Numbered from the stretch's first letter, positions 12,309-23,439 are shown. The stretch is 64,000 nucleotides of DNA from Thinopyrum elongatum (GCA_011799875.1 CM022297.1:368667551-368731550), one strand, 5' to 3'. Notes: a model not told the origin generated them from the sequence alone. Translations and numbers: made by a program.

Positions 12309-12341
12309 AGGATGCAATTGAAACTCCAATGGCGCAACAGG
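12309..12341 (+). other. Possible 33-base micro-exon
   Basis: The sequence GATGCAATTGAAACTCC up to CAACAG is flanked by AATTTGAAG and by GTATGT, giving acceptor- and donor-like borders. It would encode DAIETPMAQQ and joins in frame to the exon that starts at about 12711. Confidence 0.35.
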
Positions 12342-12710
12342 TATGTTTTAAACCTGTTTGTTTAACGTGTTTGCTGTTGTAACTTGCTCTATGTTGGTTT
12401 TAGTTTCAATTGAATAAACAGTTATGTTCTCATGCCATGCACATTACAAGTGTTGTTATTGATGTGTAGTTTCCCACACTTATATTCTGTCTATGCTGCT
12501 TTGTCTTAAACAAATATGATTTGAACTGTCTCTATCTTGATTTGGCAACATAAACTAGAATGATATAGACCATACAGTGACCATACTACATAGATATATG
12601 TTTGTTTCATGGTGTTATCATGTCCAGCTTACTACTGAACTGGTTTACCAAAATGAGTTTCATATACAACATGGTAAACCTGTGATCTGTCTGCTTGTTT
12701 CTCTTTTAGA

Positions 12711-13147
12711 ATGCGGACAAAATATTGGAGAAGAGTACCCCGTTATGCAATGGTAAAGGAAGTAATGCAGATAAGGTTCAAGATAGTGAGACATCCCTGT
12801 TGGTCTCCAAGAAAGCTGATAAAAACTATATTGAAGACACTGAGACAACTCCAAAGTCCTGTCTTGATGTAGTGTTCGAGTTACTGGCCACTACTGCTGG
12901 CACCAGCTTTTCGAACTCGCTGCCTGAATCAGTTCGGCTTCTTGAGTCTCAACTTCAAGTTGAAAGACATCGATCAGATGTGCTCCAACAGGAAGCCGAA
13001 GGACCGAGGAAGTCCCTGCAGAATTCAGATGCATACTTTCTGGTGCAACAGCAATCGTTGGAGGATTTAAGCGCCAAACAAGAGAAAGCTAATAAGCTTG
13101 CTAAGCGTCTTGCCAGCATGGTGGATACCCAGGATATTGTTTCCTGA
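12711..13147 (+). CDS. Terminal exon, coiled-coil protein of unknown function (CACTA1-borne)
   Basis: After a TTCTCTTTTAG acceptor the frame is open through 13147 (TGA). The segment is hydrophilic and about 145 residues long. Its second half, from LLESQLQVERHRSDVL onward, has the heptad-like Leu/Glu/Lys/Gln pattern of a coiled coil and ends LAKRLASMVDTQDIVS. I recognise no catalytic or DNA-binding domain. It is the last exon of the gene whose acidic exons are duplicated upstream. A role as a TnpA-like accessory DNA-binding protein of the CACTA element is possible but unproven. It could also be a captured host fragment. Confidence 0.5.
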
Positions 13148-13439
13148 GCTCTTGTGAAGTGGTTTCAGTGTTGGATTTGTTTTGCTGTGGCGTTTATTTG
13201 CACTGGTCACCAACTTTGACAACCAATGTATGTAATATGCTGCTTTGTTCCCCATATTTGCACTGGTGGCAAACTTTGATGCCCAGTGGATGTAATATGT
13301 GTAATAGCCGTGATAGCCTAGCGTAAGTTGCTTGCTTATTTATTTCCTTGTTGTCTTGTTTATTTGTTTGCTTGTAGTCAGTGCAGTTCTTTTTCTGTGG
13401 TTTGCTAGTGGCCGCAATAACCTATTTTTTAAAACTAGG
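13148..13439. other. 3' flank of the CACTA1 gene
   Basis: An AT-rich stretch follows the stop. It has a short duplication of the phrase ATTTGCACTGGT..CAAACTTTGA..CCAATG-TGTAATATG at 13196-13300. It is probably the 3' UTR; no polyadenylation signal is certain. Confidence 0.4.
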
Positions 13440-14240
13440 CCACAATAACCATGGGCTACATATTTACTGTAGTGACCATGGGCCTCCTACGGGCCGTAGA
13501 AACAATGGGCCTTCTACGGGCCGTAGAAACAATGGGCCTTCTATGGGTCATAGCATCAATGGGCCTTCTACGGGCCGTATGATCGATTGGCCAAACATGG
13601 GCCAATAACGGACCGCATTATGGGCCGTAAATGGGCTAGAGTTGGAATCGTCCGTTCATGGGCCGACCATAATGGGCCGTCGTTAATCGGCCGTATTTGA
13701 TGACGCTATGAAAATGGCCCAATGGATTAACGGGCCACAAACGGGCCGACTTTAACCACGGGCTGAATTTGGCCCACAACAGGAATAGGCCAGTAACGGA
13801 CTATAAGTAATCGAGTGCTGCAAATCAGCCCAAGAATAATTGGGCTCTGAGAAGCCAAAAGATAACACAGGCTGGAAACGGCCCAATGGAATAATGGGCC
13901 GTTAATGGGTATAAAGCGATACACTGTTCATTACGGGCCAGTTTCACCACGGGCCGTTAATGGGCCAAGAGTTACAAAGGGCCTCATATGGGCTGAAAGA
14001 AGTCATGGGCCATACATGGGCCGGAAGTTACAATAGGCTGGAATCATATTGGACGGCCCAGATGACACTACAGGGCCTAATTCGGATAGGCCGTAACGGG
14101 TCGTGAGTTAGCGGGCTGTAAATGGGCTATATGCGAACAGGCCATTAACAGGCTTTCCGTGGGCCGTCCCGCTACCTTTTGACCAAGTCAAACGGGCCAG
14201 CCTTTTCATCGGAATGGGCCTCTATTGGGCCGTGTCACGT
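13440..14240. repeat. GGGCC-rich subterminal repeat field of CACTA1
   Basis: Dozens of copies of the 5-mer GGGCC or its complement GGCCC occur about every 15-30 bases, mostly as ATGGGCCGTA or ACGGGCCGT. The region has no coding potential. CACTA elements carry clustered short repeats near both ends that bind the element's own protein; position and density fit that role. Confidence 0.65.
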
Positions 14241-14439
14241 GTCGACGTATCATAGGCACCTTCGGTCCAATGAGTGGATGACATCTGTCCCAACGGTGAG
14301 CCGACATGTGGTTCCTTTGGCAATTGAGAATTTTACACGTGGAAAATCCCCATTGGTCCGGGCTGTTAACGGGTTATCGGATTCAAACCGAAACCCGATA
14401 GCTTAATGGCGACCCGTTATGGTGGATGCCATGTGTCGG

Positions 14440-14661
14440 TTACCCTTGACAAAAGCACTTCCATGACGCGCCATTTATCGTCATGGAAGTGGACACTTTC
14501 GTGATGATAATTTTGGTATTGTCATGGAACACTTCTATGACAACACAGGTATGACTATCTTGATTCTATCATAAAATCGTCATGGATGTACATGCATGAC
14601 AGAAAACGTGACCTACTGTGACAGACACGTATCATCACGAAAGTATATATTTTTTGTAGTG
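14440..14661. repeat. CACTA1 right terminal region and terminal inverted repeat
   Basis: The last 20 bases read CACTACAAAAAATATATAC on the minus strand. Inside lie several inverted and direct copies of GTCATGGAAGTG, TTCTATGACAA and CGTCATGGATGT. The 3-base target duplication on this side would be ACT (14662-14664); its partner is outside the window. Confidence 0.75.
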
Positions 14662-17246
14662 ACTTGCACCTCGGTTACCCGAGCCTTGTGCTGCTCACCA
14701 GCAAGCTTGGCCTGCTCGAGCTCGGCCACCGCCTTGTCAGCGGCCTACTTCTTGGCAGCCACCTCTGCTTCAGCTTTCTTCAAAGCCTCTCTCAAGCCCT
14801 CGACTTCGGCGGTGGCAGCTGCAAGATAATCACAATAAAAGATCAGCATACAGTCCGGATCGTCAATATCCAGCATCAAGCAGTTGTACATCTTATCAAA
14901 GGGCTTACCTTGTGCCTTGTCAAGCCATTTGTTGACAAGGTCATGCTCTTTATCGGAATACTTGAGCTTCTGATCCATCTCCTCTAGTGTCGCAGCATTA
15001 GCGGTTGCGGCCAGAGAAGATGCCTGTGACATTAAAAAGTTCACACCATTTCAGATAATGGCCTGTAGAACGAGATCCTCCGCAGGTTTTCTCCGCAAAC
15101 CTTGCAGAGTCTCGGGGGCTACTACAGATATGGCATACTTAAACTAAGGACTAAATCCAATTTATGAGGAAAGAACATTACTTGACTTACCTCAAAGCCT
15201 GTTAGCAGGCCTTGAACATCGTCGTTCAGTCTGGAATGAAGGGACCGAACACCCTGTATAACCGCACTCATAAGAGTGCGGTGCTCGTCGATGACGGCAG
15301 AGTTGTTCACCAACTCTGCCAGCGCATCCGGCCAGCCCACCGCCGCTCGAGTGGAGGTGTTCGGCGTGGGCGTCGGGCCCCCAGCATCTTCCCCATCGAA
15401 AGGAGGTATTGGCTCCCTTGGGGGCTCGGGAGCCGAATTCGGCAGGGGTTCGAATGATCCGAATCCCCTCCCTGTGGTAGCCAGAAGGGATGCATCCCCT
15501 AGTCTTCAATGACCGAGGCGTCGGCCTCGGCCATGGTGGCATTGACCTCCTCCCCTGTGTTCGGAGGAGGAGGGGTCTTTCGTGACACCACCTCCCCAAC
15601 TTCTTTGGGTATTAGAGGAGGTGCAGAACATGAGCCACTGTCCGCCAGTTCGGCGGGCATGGACGTCCCTGAAGAGGTCTCCTCGGCGGGGTGGCCACAT
15701 GGAGGGCTGCACCACCAAAAAAAAATCAATCTACGTTCTAATAGGGACTACTAAAAGGATAAAGCAATTGAAAATGTCGCATTATGTACCTCGCCGCTTG
15801 GGGCTTGACCCTGGGTTCCTTCTCCGGAACCTTTTCGGACGCTTTGGACTCCTCGTCGGAGTTCGAGCTGTCGGACAGGACCAGCTTGGGCCGGCACTGT
15901 CTCTTCGGGGCCTGAGGAGGTTGAACCTCCTTGACGTCGCTGGACGCCGCCCTCTTCTTAGAGTGCGAGGAGGCAATTTCCTCCTCGTCCTCGTCCCCCT
16001 CCTGTGCGGACTGGGCCACGGTGTCTCCGGACCTGCTGTCCGGACAAGCTCTGCAACGGAGGCCCTCTCGGGCCTCCGGCACCTCCGTCTTCTTGCCCTT
16101 CTTGTCGGGCGCCTTGTAAGGCACCACGACCAACAGCTTCTCTAGCTGCTTGAATCGGGGCCCTTCTGGCAGCGGTGCTGGGCTGCTGATCTTCTCGGCC
16201 TTGGCAAGCCAGCCCTGCAAAATCCACATAAAGAGGTTCGGATCAAATTGTGTGGTGCTAATATTCAGATTCATGATAAGACAAGTGTCGCTCACCTTCC
16301 TCGGAGGGTTCGCAGCGTCGATGCCGATGTCCTCCCCCTCGACCGGCCACTCCTTCTGCAGTTTGAATAGCAGACTCCACACTTTCTTGTGGGTCATGCC
16401 AAAGAGGTGCTGCACAGTGGCCGGATCTTCGGGGTCATACTCTCACATTGGCTTGGCCCTTTCCTCGCAGGAGAGGAGTCGACGATGGAGCATGATCTGA
16501 ATCACGTTGACCAGCTTCGCGCCGGTCTCCATTACGCTGACGACGTGCTTCTGCAGCGCCTTCAAGTCATCAACGGGCCCCCAGTCCGGGCTTTTGGTGA
16601 TCCATGAGGCCAGCCTGGTAGGGGGTCCGGATCTGAATGCGAGAGCCGTCGTCCAGCCGGCTCCCCTTGGCTCAGTGATATAAAACCATTCCTTCTGCCA
16701 CATTTTGACGGTGTCGACAAAGTGGCCCGCCGGCCACTGAACCCGCGCCAGTTTGCTGATCATGGCCCCGCCACAGTCCGCGTGATCGCTGCCGACCACC
16801 TTGGGCTTGACATTGAAAACCTTTAGCCACAAGCCGAAGTGTGGCTGGACTCGGAGGAAGGCCTCGCAGAAGATGATAAAGGACGAGATGTGGAGAAGGG
16901 AGTTGGGGGCTAGATCGTGAAAATCTAGCCCATAGAAAAACATCAACCCCCTCACAAAGGGGTGCAGGGGAAATCCGAGCCCCCTAAGGAAATGGGGAAG
17001 GAATATGACCCTTTCGCCCGCCCTAGACGTGGGGACGATTTGGCCCGATGAGCAATGTTGGCTGACAAGTAGCCGGCCTCCTTCAACTTCACGATGTCGC
17101 CATCGGTGATGATGGAGGCCTCCCACTTCCGTTAGCGCCGGATCTGGCCATGGCTGAAAGAGACGAGGTGGGATTTGCTGTGGGAGCAAGGCAAAGGGGC
17201 GCTGGAGCTCTGAAGATCTGCGTGAGCGGAAGATGGAAGAAGGCAT
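14662..17246 (-). pseudogene. Antisense gene of the putative gypsy-type transposon (Transposase_28-like) family
   Basis: The gene reads opposite to its host element. A likely start is the ATG at 17151 (MARSGANGSG); a frameshift follows. The conserved core is around 16990-16640, with FLRGLGFPLHPFVRGLMFFYGLDFHDLAPNS (two blocks), FIIFCEAFLRVQPHFGLW and a KMWQKEWFYI block, as in the plant family described as putative gypsy type transposon (PF04195). A TGA at 16445-16443 breaks it. Exon-like blocks then follow with GT/AG borders: 16415-16300, a basic/acidic Ser-rich block at 16215-15790, a block at 15720-15310, and a Leu/Ala/Glu coiled coil at 15044-14662, cut by CACTA1. The biochemical role of the family is unknown. 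The split exon structure with degenerate frames suggests an old copy. Confidence 0.7.
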
Positions 17247-17270
17247 GGGATGCAGACTATTGTAGCTCCC

Positions 17271-17280
17271 CCTTTATAGG
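17271..17280 (-). promoter_or_regulatory. TATA box of the antisense gene in element D
   Basis: The minus strand reads CCTATAAAGGGGGAGC about 25 bases upstream of the first ATG (17246) and 120 upstream of the likely start (17151). It is a clear TATA box pointing against the host element. Confidence 0.55.
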
Positions 17281-17725
17281 CTGTTGACAAGCCACGAGTT
17301 CCTTTTTTCACGCCGTTGGCTTCTCCACTTCCCGATACACTCGCAACATTATGTGCGGGGTGGATAATTGAAATCATTGATCATATCCCTTGAAAGGAGG
17401 GGAACGATCCCCACCTCGATGAGACATGTCAAGCGTGGGTGGGCCTCGAGCCACGCCTCGAGTAATACCAACCGCTCGGCATTATGGCCGGAGGCGACAC
17501 TTCGTTGAAAGAGAAAAAGTTGTCAGATGAAGGCACTATTTACACTTGAACGGTTTTTTGTTATTGCCTTCGTTTTTAAGTAAAACTGCTATTTTAGATT
17601 CCGGAGATCACTTGGCTCCGAACAAGAACAAAGCATACTGAAGAACTCGCCTCGCAAGCCGAACACTGTTGAGTGAGCGGATGCCGGATACAAGCCTTGG
17701 CGTTGGAGGCATGTTCGGGGGCTAC
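17281..17725. other. Upstream region of the antisense gene / 3' end of element D
   Basis: No reading frame is convincing here. The last bases, TTCGGGGGCTAC (17714-17725), are the polypurine tract of the plus-strand element. Confidence 0.6.
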
Positions 17726-18175
17726 TGAGGGAGTCATGGACTAAGGGGTCCTCAGGGTGCCGGCCCATTGAACATGGGCCGGATTGGAGAAGCCGTATAG
17801 TGACGGGAGATCTATGAAGCCGTGGTGTGCCCTCCAAGTCAAGAATGTGCAGGATCTCTTTATCCCTTATTGTAATCTATCTCCGGTAACCCTAACCCTA
17901 TCGGTGTCTATATAAACCGAGGGTTGTAGTCTTTAGGGCTAGAGCTATATTCATCACCTCATCACCTTAGGGTTTAGCTCATGTTGATCTCGAGGTAGAT
18001 CTACTCTGTAACCATACTATACATCCAATACAATCAAGCAGGACGTAGGGTATTACCTCTTCGAGAGGGCCTGAACCTGGGTAAACATCGTGTTCATCGT
18101 CCCTTGTTCCCCATCGACCTTAGATCCATAGCTCGGGACCCCCTACCCCGAGGTCTGCTGGATTTGACACCGACA
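17726..18175 (+). repeat. LTR of element D (3' LTR)
   Basis: This 450-base LTR begins TGAGGGAGTCATGG and ends TTTGACACCGACA, a start and end I recognise from abundant Triticeae Gypsy elements. A TATA box (CTATATAAA) is at 17908-17916. The terminal inverted TG...CA is present. Confidence 0.85.
17908..17916 (+). promoter_or_regulatory. TATA box in the LTR of element D
   Basis: CTATATAAA lies in the middle of the LTR, followed by a stretch rich in TAGGGCTAGAG. It is a normal LTR core promoter by position. Confidence 0.55.
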
Positions 18176-18183
18176 GTGATCCT

Positions 18184-20503
18184 GTGTTTGAATTAAAACA
18201 ATTGCCTGACACTTTGAAATATGCTTATCTCGATGAGAAAAAGATATATCCTGTTATTATTAGTGCTAACCTTTCAGAACATGAAGAAGAAAGATTATTA
18301 AAAATTCTGAAGAAGCACCGTGCTGCTATTGGATATACTCTTGATGATCTTAAGGGCATTAGTCCCACTCTCTATCAGCACAAGATTAATATGGAACTTG
18401 ATGCTAAACCCGTTGTTGATCATCAATGACGTTTGAATCCTAAGATGAAAGAAGTGGTAAGAACTGAAATATTAAAACTTCTGGAAGCAGGTATAATCTA
18501 CCCCATAGCTAATAGTAGATGGGTAAGTCCCGTTCATTGTGTCCCTAAGAATGGAGGTATGATTGTTGTTCCTAATGATAAAAATGAGCTCATTCCACAA
18601 AGAATTGTTACTGGCTATAGAATGGTAATTGATTTTAGAAAATTAAATAAAGCTACTAGAAAAGATCATTACCCTTTGCCTTTTATTGATCAAATGCTAG
18701 AAAGATATCAAAGCACACACACTTTTGCTTCCTAGATGGATATTCTGGTTTTTCTCAAATACCTATTTCACAACCTGATCAAGAGAAAACCACTTTTACT
18801 TAACCTTTCGGAACTTATGCTTACATACGTATGCCTTTTGCTTTATGCAATGCACCTGCTACCTTTCAAAGATGTATGACTGCTATATTCTCTGACTTTT
18901 GTGAAAAGATTGTTGAGGTTTTCATGGATGATTTTTCTGTATATGGAACTTCTTTTGATGATTGCTTGAGCAACCTTGATCGAGTTTTGCAGAGATGTGA
19001 GCAAACTAATCTTGTCTTAAATTGGGAGAAGTGTCACTTTATGGTTAATGAAGGTATTGTCTTGGGGCATAAAATTTCTGAACGAGGTATTGAGGTGGCT
19101 AAAGCTAAAGTTGACGCAATTGAGAAAATGCCATGTCCTAGAGATATTAAAGGTATTCGTAGTTTCCTAGGTCATGCTAGTTTCTATAGGAGATTTATTA
19201 AAGACTTCTCTAAAAATTTTAGGCCTCTTACAAATCTTTTACAAAAGGATGTTCCATTTGTTTTTGATGATGATTGTGTAGAAGCCTTTGAAACACTAAA
19301 GAAAGCCTTAACTTCTGCACCTATTGTTCAACCACCTAATTGGAACTTGCATTTTGAAATTATGTGTGATGCTGGTGATTATGCAGTTGGTGTTGTTCTA
19401 GGACAATGAGTTGATAAGAAACTAAATGTTATTCATTATGCTAGTAAAACTCTAGACAGTGCCCAAAGAAATTATGCTACTACTGAAAAAGAATTTTTAG
19501 CAGTTGTGTTTGCTTGTGATGAATTCAAATCTTACATTCTTGATTCTAAAGTTACTGTTCACACTGATCATGCTGCTATTAAATATCTTAAGGAAAAGAA
19601 AGATGCTAAACCAAGACTCATTAGGTGGGTTCTCTTGCTACAAGAATTTGATTTACATATCACTGATAGAAAAGGAGCTGAGAACCCCGTAGCTGATAAC
19701 TTATCTAGGTTAGAGAATATCCTTGATGACCCACTACCTATTGATGATAGCTTTCCTGATGAACAACTGGCTGCAATAAAGGTTTCTCATAACACTCCTT
19801 GGTATGCTGACTATGCTAATTATATTGTTGCTAAATACATACCACCTAGTTTCACATACCAACAAAAGAAAAAATTATTCTATGATTTAAGACAATACTT
19901 TTGGGATGACCCACATCTTTATAAGGAAGGAGTAGATGGTATTATTAGACGTTGTGTACCTGAGCATGAACAGGAAAAAATCATACGGAAATGTCACTCC
20001 GAAGCTTATGGAGGACATCATGCGGGAGATAGAACTGCTCACAAGGTATTGCAATCTGATTTTTATTGGCCTACTCTCTTCAAGGATGCCTGTAAGTTTG
20101 TTTTATCTTGTGATGAATGTCAAAGAATTGGTAATATCGGTAAGCGTCAAGAAATGCCTATGAATTATTCACTTGCTGTTGAACCATTTGATGTTTGGGG
20201 TTTTGATTATATGGGACCATTTCCTTCCCCTAATGGGTATACACATATTTTAGTTGTTATTGATTATGTTACTAAGTGGGTAGAAGCTATTCCAATTAGT
20301 AGTGCTGATCATAACACTTCCATTAAAATGTTTAAACAAGTTATTTTCTGAAGGTTTGGAGTCCCTAGATATTTAATGACTAATGGTGGTTCACACTTTA
20401 TTCATGGTGCTTTCCGTAAAATGCTTGCTAAATATGATGTTAACCATAGAATTGCGTCACCCTATCATCCTCAATCTAGTGGTCAAGTTGAACTTAGCAA
20501 CAC
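18184..20503 (+). pseudogene. Sabrina-A pol: RT, RNase H and N-terminal integrase
   Basis: This is the Athila-lineage pol. The RT begins near 18430. Its catalytic motif FMDD is in VFMDDFSVYG (18922-18951). RNase H follows (MCDAGDYAVGVVLGQ near 19380). The integrase zinc region has two His and a CDEC motif near 20110; the first catalytic Asp is in FDYMGPFPS. Where the second catalytic Asp should be, the protein reads TNGGSHF, so that Asp appears replaced by Asn. In-frame stops lie at 18427-18429 (TGA), 19407-19409 (TGA) and 20349-20351 (TGA). A frameshift occurs around 18700-18830, since the frame changes between 18735 and 18831. TGA in CGA context suggests deamination of methylated CpG. The gene continues at 30854. 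Confidence 0.88.
20499..20503. other. Left target-site duplication of E1 (AACAC)
   Basis: AACAC at 20499-20503 is repeated at 30849-30853, exactly flanking E1. It fixes both ends of the insertion. Confidence 0.92.
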
Positions 20504-21419
20504 TATCGTGGGAAACCACGGCCACCTATGGGGCCAAGGGCCCCTTTTGGTTCGACAGGGGGACTGAGCGCATTGCACAAAGAGCGAAGGAGCGCAGCGT
20601 AGCATGGCAGAGATCACACGGGCAGTTTTTACCCAGGTCCGGGCCGCTGCGAGGCATAAAACCCTACTCCTGCTTTGGTGGATTGATGGTGGATGGTGGT
20701 GGAAACGCAGCGCTCTTGCCCGGCAGGTTTGCCTCAGGGCGAGAGCAACTACGCGCGTATGGGTGTACAGGGGTCCGAATCCTTTCTATGGTTGCCATGG
20801 GCCTCCTTTTATAGATTAAGGGGTCATCACAGTGGCAAATCAGTCATTGTGTACTGATTAGATAGTGAACAGTGCTATCATATCTCCTCTGCAGACAGAG
20901 CAGTACGCATTAAATGCGTCGCTCAGTGTCACATCATGGCCTGCCCGGCACGCCTTGCCGGGCTGTTTGGCCACCTTCTCTCCTGTCTGCATGACACATC
21001 GCAGGACGAGTGTCATCTGGAGGTGATTTCCATAGGAAGTGGCTGCCATGTAGCAAAAGGCAGCCACTTAGTCATCTTGGGGCTTGACACCGCACCGATT
21101 GGTGACTTGCGTCATCATGAGGTGGGACGGTGAAGCCTTGGCGGGGCGTTTTGCCTTCGTATGCCCCCGGCAGGCCTGCCGGGGCGGCCTTGAGGTTTGC
21201 TTCCGGGGCAACTTTGATCTTGCTAGGCTCTCCAGCCCGGCAAGGGAGGATTTTCCCTTAGCGGTGTCTTGCTTCTTGGCTTGGCTTGGTCTTCTCAACT
21301 TGCCCTTTGATTCCTCAAAGAGCCTATCTCTTTTCCTTGGCCTTGTCCTGGATGTTCCAATCTTGATCTTGGGCCTGTGCATGGTCTGGGCAACAGACTC
21401 AGGGTTTGTTGCACCGACA
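20504..21419 (-). repeat. E1 3' LTR
   Basis: This 916-base LTR starts on the minus strand with TGTCGGTGCAACAAACC at 21419 and ends CCCACGATA at 20504. A TATA box (CTATAAAAGG) sits at 20814-20805. A polypurine tract (CCCGGGGGCTC) precedes it at 21420-21430. The terminal CA appears mutated to TA. Confidence 0.9.
20805..20814 (-). promoter_or_regulatory. TATA box in the E1 3' LTR
   Basis: The minus strand reads CTATAAAAGGAGG. The same motif is in the E1 5' LTR (30234-30243) and both E2 LTRs (35131-35140 and 53902-53911). Confidence 0.6.
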
Positions 21420-21430
21420 GGAGCCCCCGG

Positions 21431-23439
21431 GCCTGGCCCGAACGAGCTGCCGGGCGTCATCGGGGTAGGCCCTAACTTGTGCACAGGCGAGGGAGAAATA
21501 GCCGCTCAGCCTTTGAGATCTTCTTTGCTTCTTCATTAACCTGAGCTCGGATCAGTTTTTGGTTCTTCCACCCGTCGCGTAACACCAACCACAGTGGGGC
21601 CACTCTTGCAATGGCCCATGAATGACTTTAACACATGGGTGAGTAACTGCCAATTCACTCTTCCCACCACGCCCTTATCCTCGGCCACGTATGCTGCATG
21701 CATCGGGCGGAGTAGTTAATGGAGGCGCGTGGTGCGGGGGAGCATTAAGGCAGGGGCCTGGTCTTCATGGATTGGTGGAGGAGGACGGTGGTCCCCTGCT
21801 GAGGGAGCGGCTCCCAGCCCCGGCCTGTCTACAAAAGGAGGGATGGGGAGGAGTGGGAGTATTCGTCTACTCACCTCCTTCATTCTCTGCTTCCTCCTGA
21901 GGTATGCCGAAGAGGAGAGCTTGGGGCCAAGCCCCGGGCCCTAGCTTGGGGACGACGGCGTCGAGTGCTGGGGCAGAATCCTCTTCTATCTTCGCGCATG
22001 CTTCAGGGGGGTGCGCGGGCAGCGCGGTGGTAGCGCCGGAGGTAGCGACTCTGGTGCGCTCGTCGCCGGGCTGCCCATAGCTCCAATCTTAGTGAGGGGC
22101 GACGCAAGCGACACCACGCCGAGGCCCATAAGGGACACAAGGCGTGGTAGTCGGTCGTGGCCTAGTCCTCCTTTTCCTGTGATGCCGGAGGGAGGCCGCA
22201 AGGGTGGTTCGGTACCGGTAGTGGCGGATTCCTCCTGTCAGGGCACCGCCTGCCCGGCGTATGGGCGGTCTCTTCGTCCCCATGTGTGCTTCTTTAAAGG
22301 GCGGCAGTCCCTCGTCTTCAGGTCATTGGAGACGACCATGCTCTCTGTGGAGCTACTTGGAGCGCTTGGTGTTCGCCCTGGCTGGCGTGGCGGGAGCTTC
22401 GAGCGACAGTGGTAAAGGAGGTGGCGGCGACCCATGATCCAACAAGAGCGGGGGCGACCGCTCCGATGAGGCGTGCTTGCCGGCAGCACCATCACCACTG
22501 GTTGAGCTTCCAGCAGCGGCACCATCCACACACGCCCTCCGATTTCTTCCTCCTAGCCCGGGAATGGCGTCCTCCTGATCCTGGGGAGGCGTCGAATCCC
22601 AGCCGGGCCTTTCCTTCATCTTCGTTGTCCCCCCCTGTAGTTTCGAAGAAGGGAAGGACGGAGTAGAAAAGGGGATCATGAGCATTTATCTTTTTTTTAA
22701 TCTAAAATATGTAGGCATTTGCCAAACTTTAGTTCAAATTATGTAATCTCTTTTATCCATGTTTGTGTTTTGTAAGGTCTGTACTTGTTGATCAGCATAT
22801 TAATGAAAAAGATAAACCTTGCTAGGCACTTGTGCATGGAACATGTCCAGGCAGAGGAAGAATGCCTCTTTACTCTCAAGTAAACAAGTTTTTCCCTGGT
22901 AGGCTATCTTGCCGGTACCCTCTAGTTGCTCCCGCGGGGCTGGGCCTGCCGGGCACAAATCGTTAAGAGGGACCAGCCCCCCGCCAACTTCCTCGCCAAA
23001 GGCCACTACAACCTCCCTGACCGAAGCAACATTCGAGTCAAGGGACGGGAGCACCTAAGTCTTGAAAGCGGTGAGGTTTTCCTATGCACAAGCTTTACTT
23101 ACATAACTCATATGGATAAGAGAGAGAACTTATCTATTTGGGCTTGCCGGGGATCGCAATGTAGGCTTGTCTTCTCTTCTCCTTTTTCGGGACCGAATCC
23201 ACGGTAGGAGCCTGCAGTATGATGCAGATGAAAATGATGCCTCATGCGATCTTATCTACATGAACATGCAATGCTCATGATATGCTTATGCATGCATGCA
23301 ATCTGTCGGGGGCCCCCAGCGCTTCATTTATTTCTCTATTGCTCAGGGTCTACGCCTGGCTTTGTACAAGGGGTTACATGCAACAGAGGCAAGGCCTGTA
23401 CAAAAGGGTGGCTGCCAGGCAGGGCTCGACAGACGCGCC
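21431..23439. other. E1 3' region with a possible antisense (plus-strand) gene remnant
   Basis: About 2 kb lie between integrase and the 3' LTR. On the plus strand a weak TATA-like TCTACAAAAGGAGG (about 21830) is followed by an ATG at 21903 and a 58-codon frame starting MPKRRAWGQAPG. Its Ser/Ala/Gly-rich continuation resembles the start of the antisense B3 gene in E2 in position and in the AGAESS phrase. I cannot see a B3 domain here. The remainder is GC-rich and full of stops, then AT-rich (22680-22800). Confidence 0.4.

Larger units (their letters stand above)
7215..14661 (+). mobile_element. CACTA-type DNA transposon (CACTA1), right part
   Basis: The right terminus at 14661 reads, on the minus strand, CACTACAAAAAATATATAC. 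This is a CACTA-superfamily end, preceded by short alternating-orientation repeats (GTCATGGAAG, CTATGACA, CGTCATGGATG). Inward lies a GGGCC-rich repeat field (13440-14240) and then a multi-exon gene of unknown function. The left terminus is not in the window: the BARE-type element interrupts at 7214/7215, and I find no CACTAC start in between. I assume one continuous element from 7215, because the duplicated exon blocks link that region to the right end. The stretch before about 8450 could belong to something else. No CACTA transposase domain is visible in this part. Confidence 0.72.
14662..18175 (+). mobile_element. Gypsy element D (Tat-like), 3' part with antisense gene and 3' LTR
   Basis: The polypurine tract TTCGGGGGCTAC stands directly before an LTR at 17726-18175, so the element is plus-strand. 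All coding sequence seen in it is on the minus strand (14662-17246). That is the antisense additional-ORF arrangement known from Tat-lineage Gypsy elements such as Grande and RIRE2, lying between integrase and the 3' LTR. Gag-pol lies to the left, beyond CACTA1 and the Copia element. Sabrina-A sequence follows at 18176 (GTGAT would be the target duplication). Confidence 0.75.

Noticed and set aside
15122..15740. Independent small genes on both strands between exons of the antisense gene in element D
   Set aside because: They coincide with exons or introns of the larger antisense gene, and the plus-strand frames lack any family wording.
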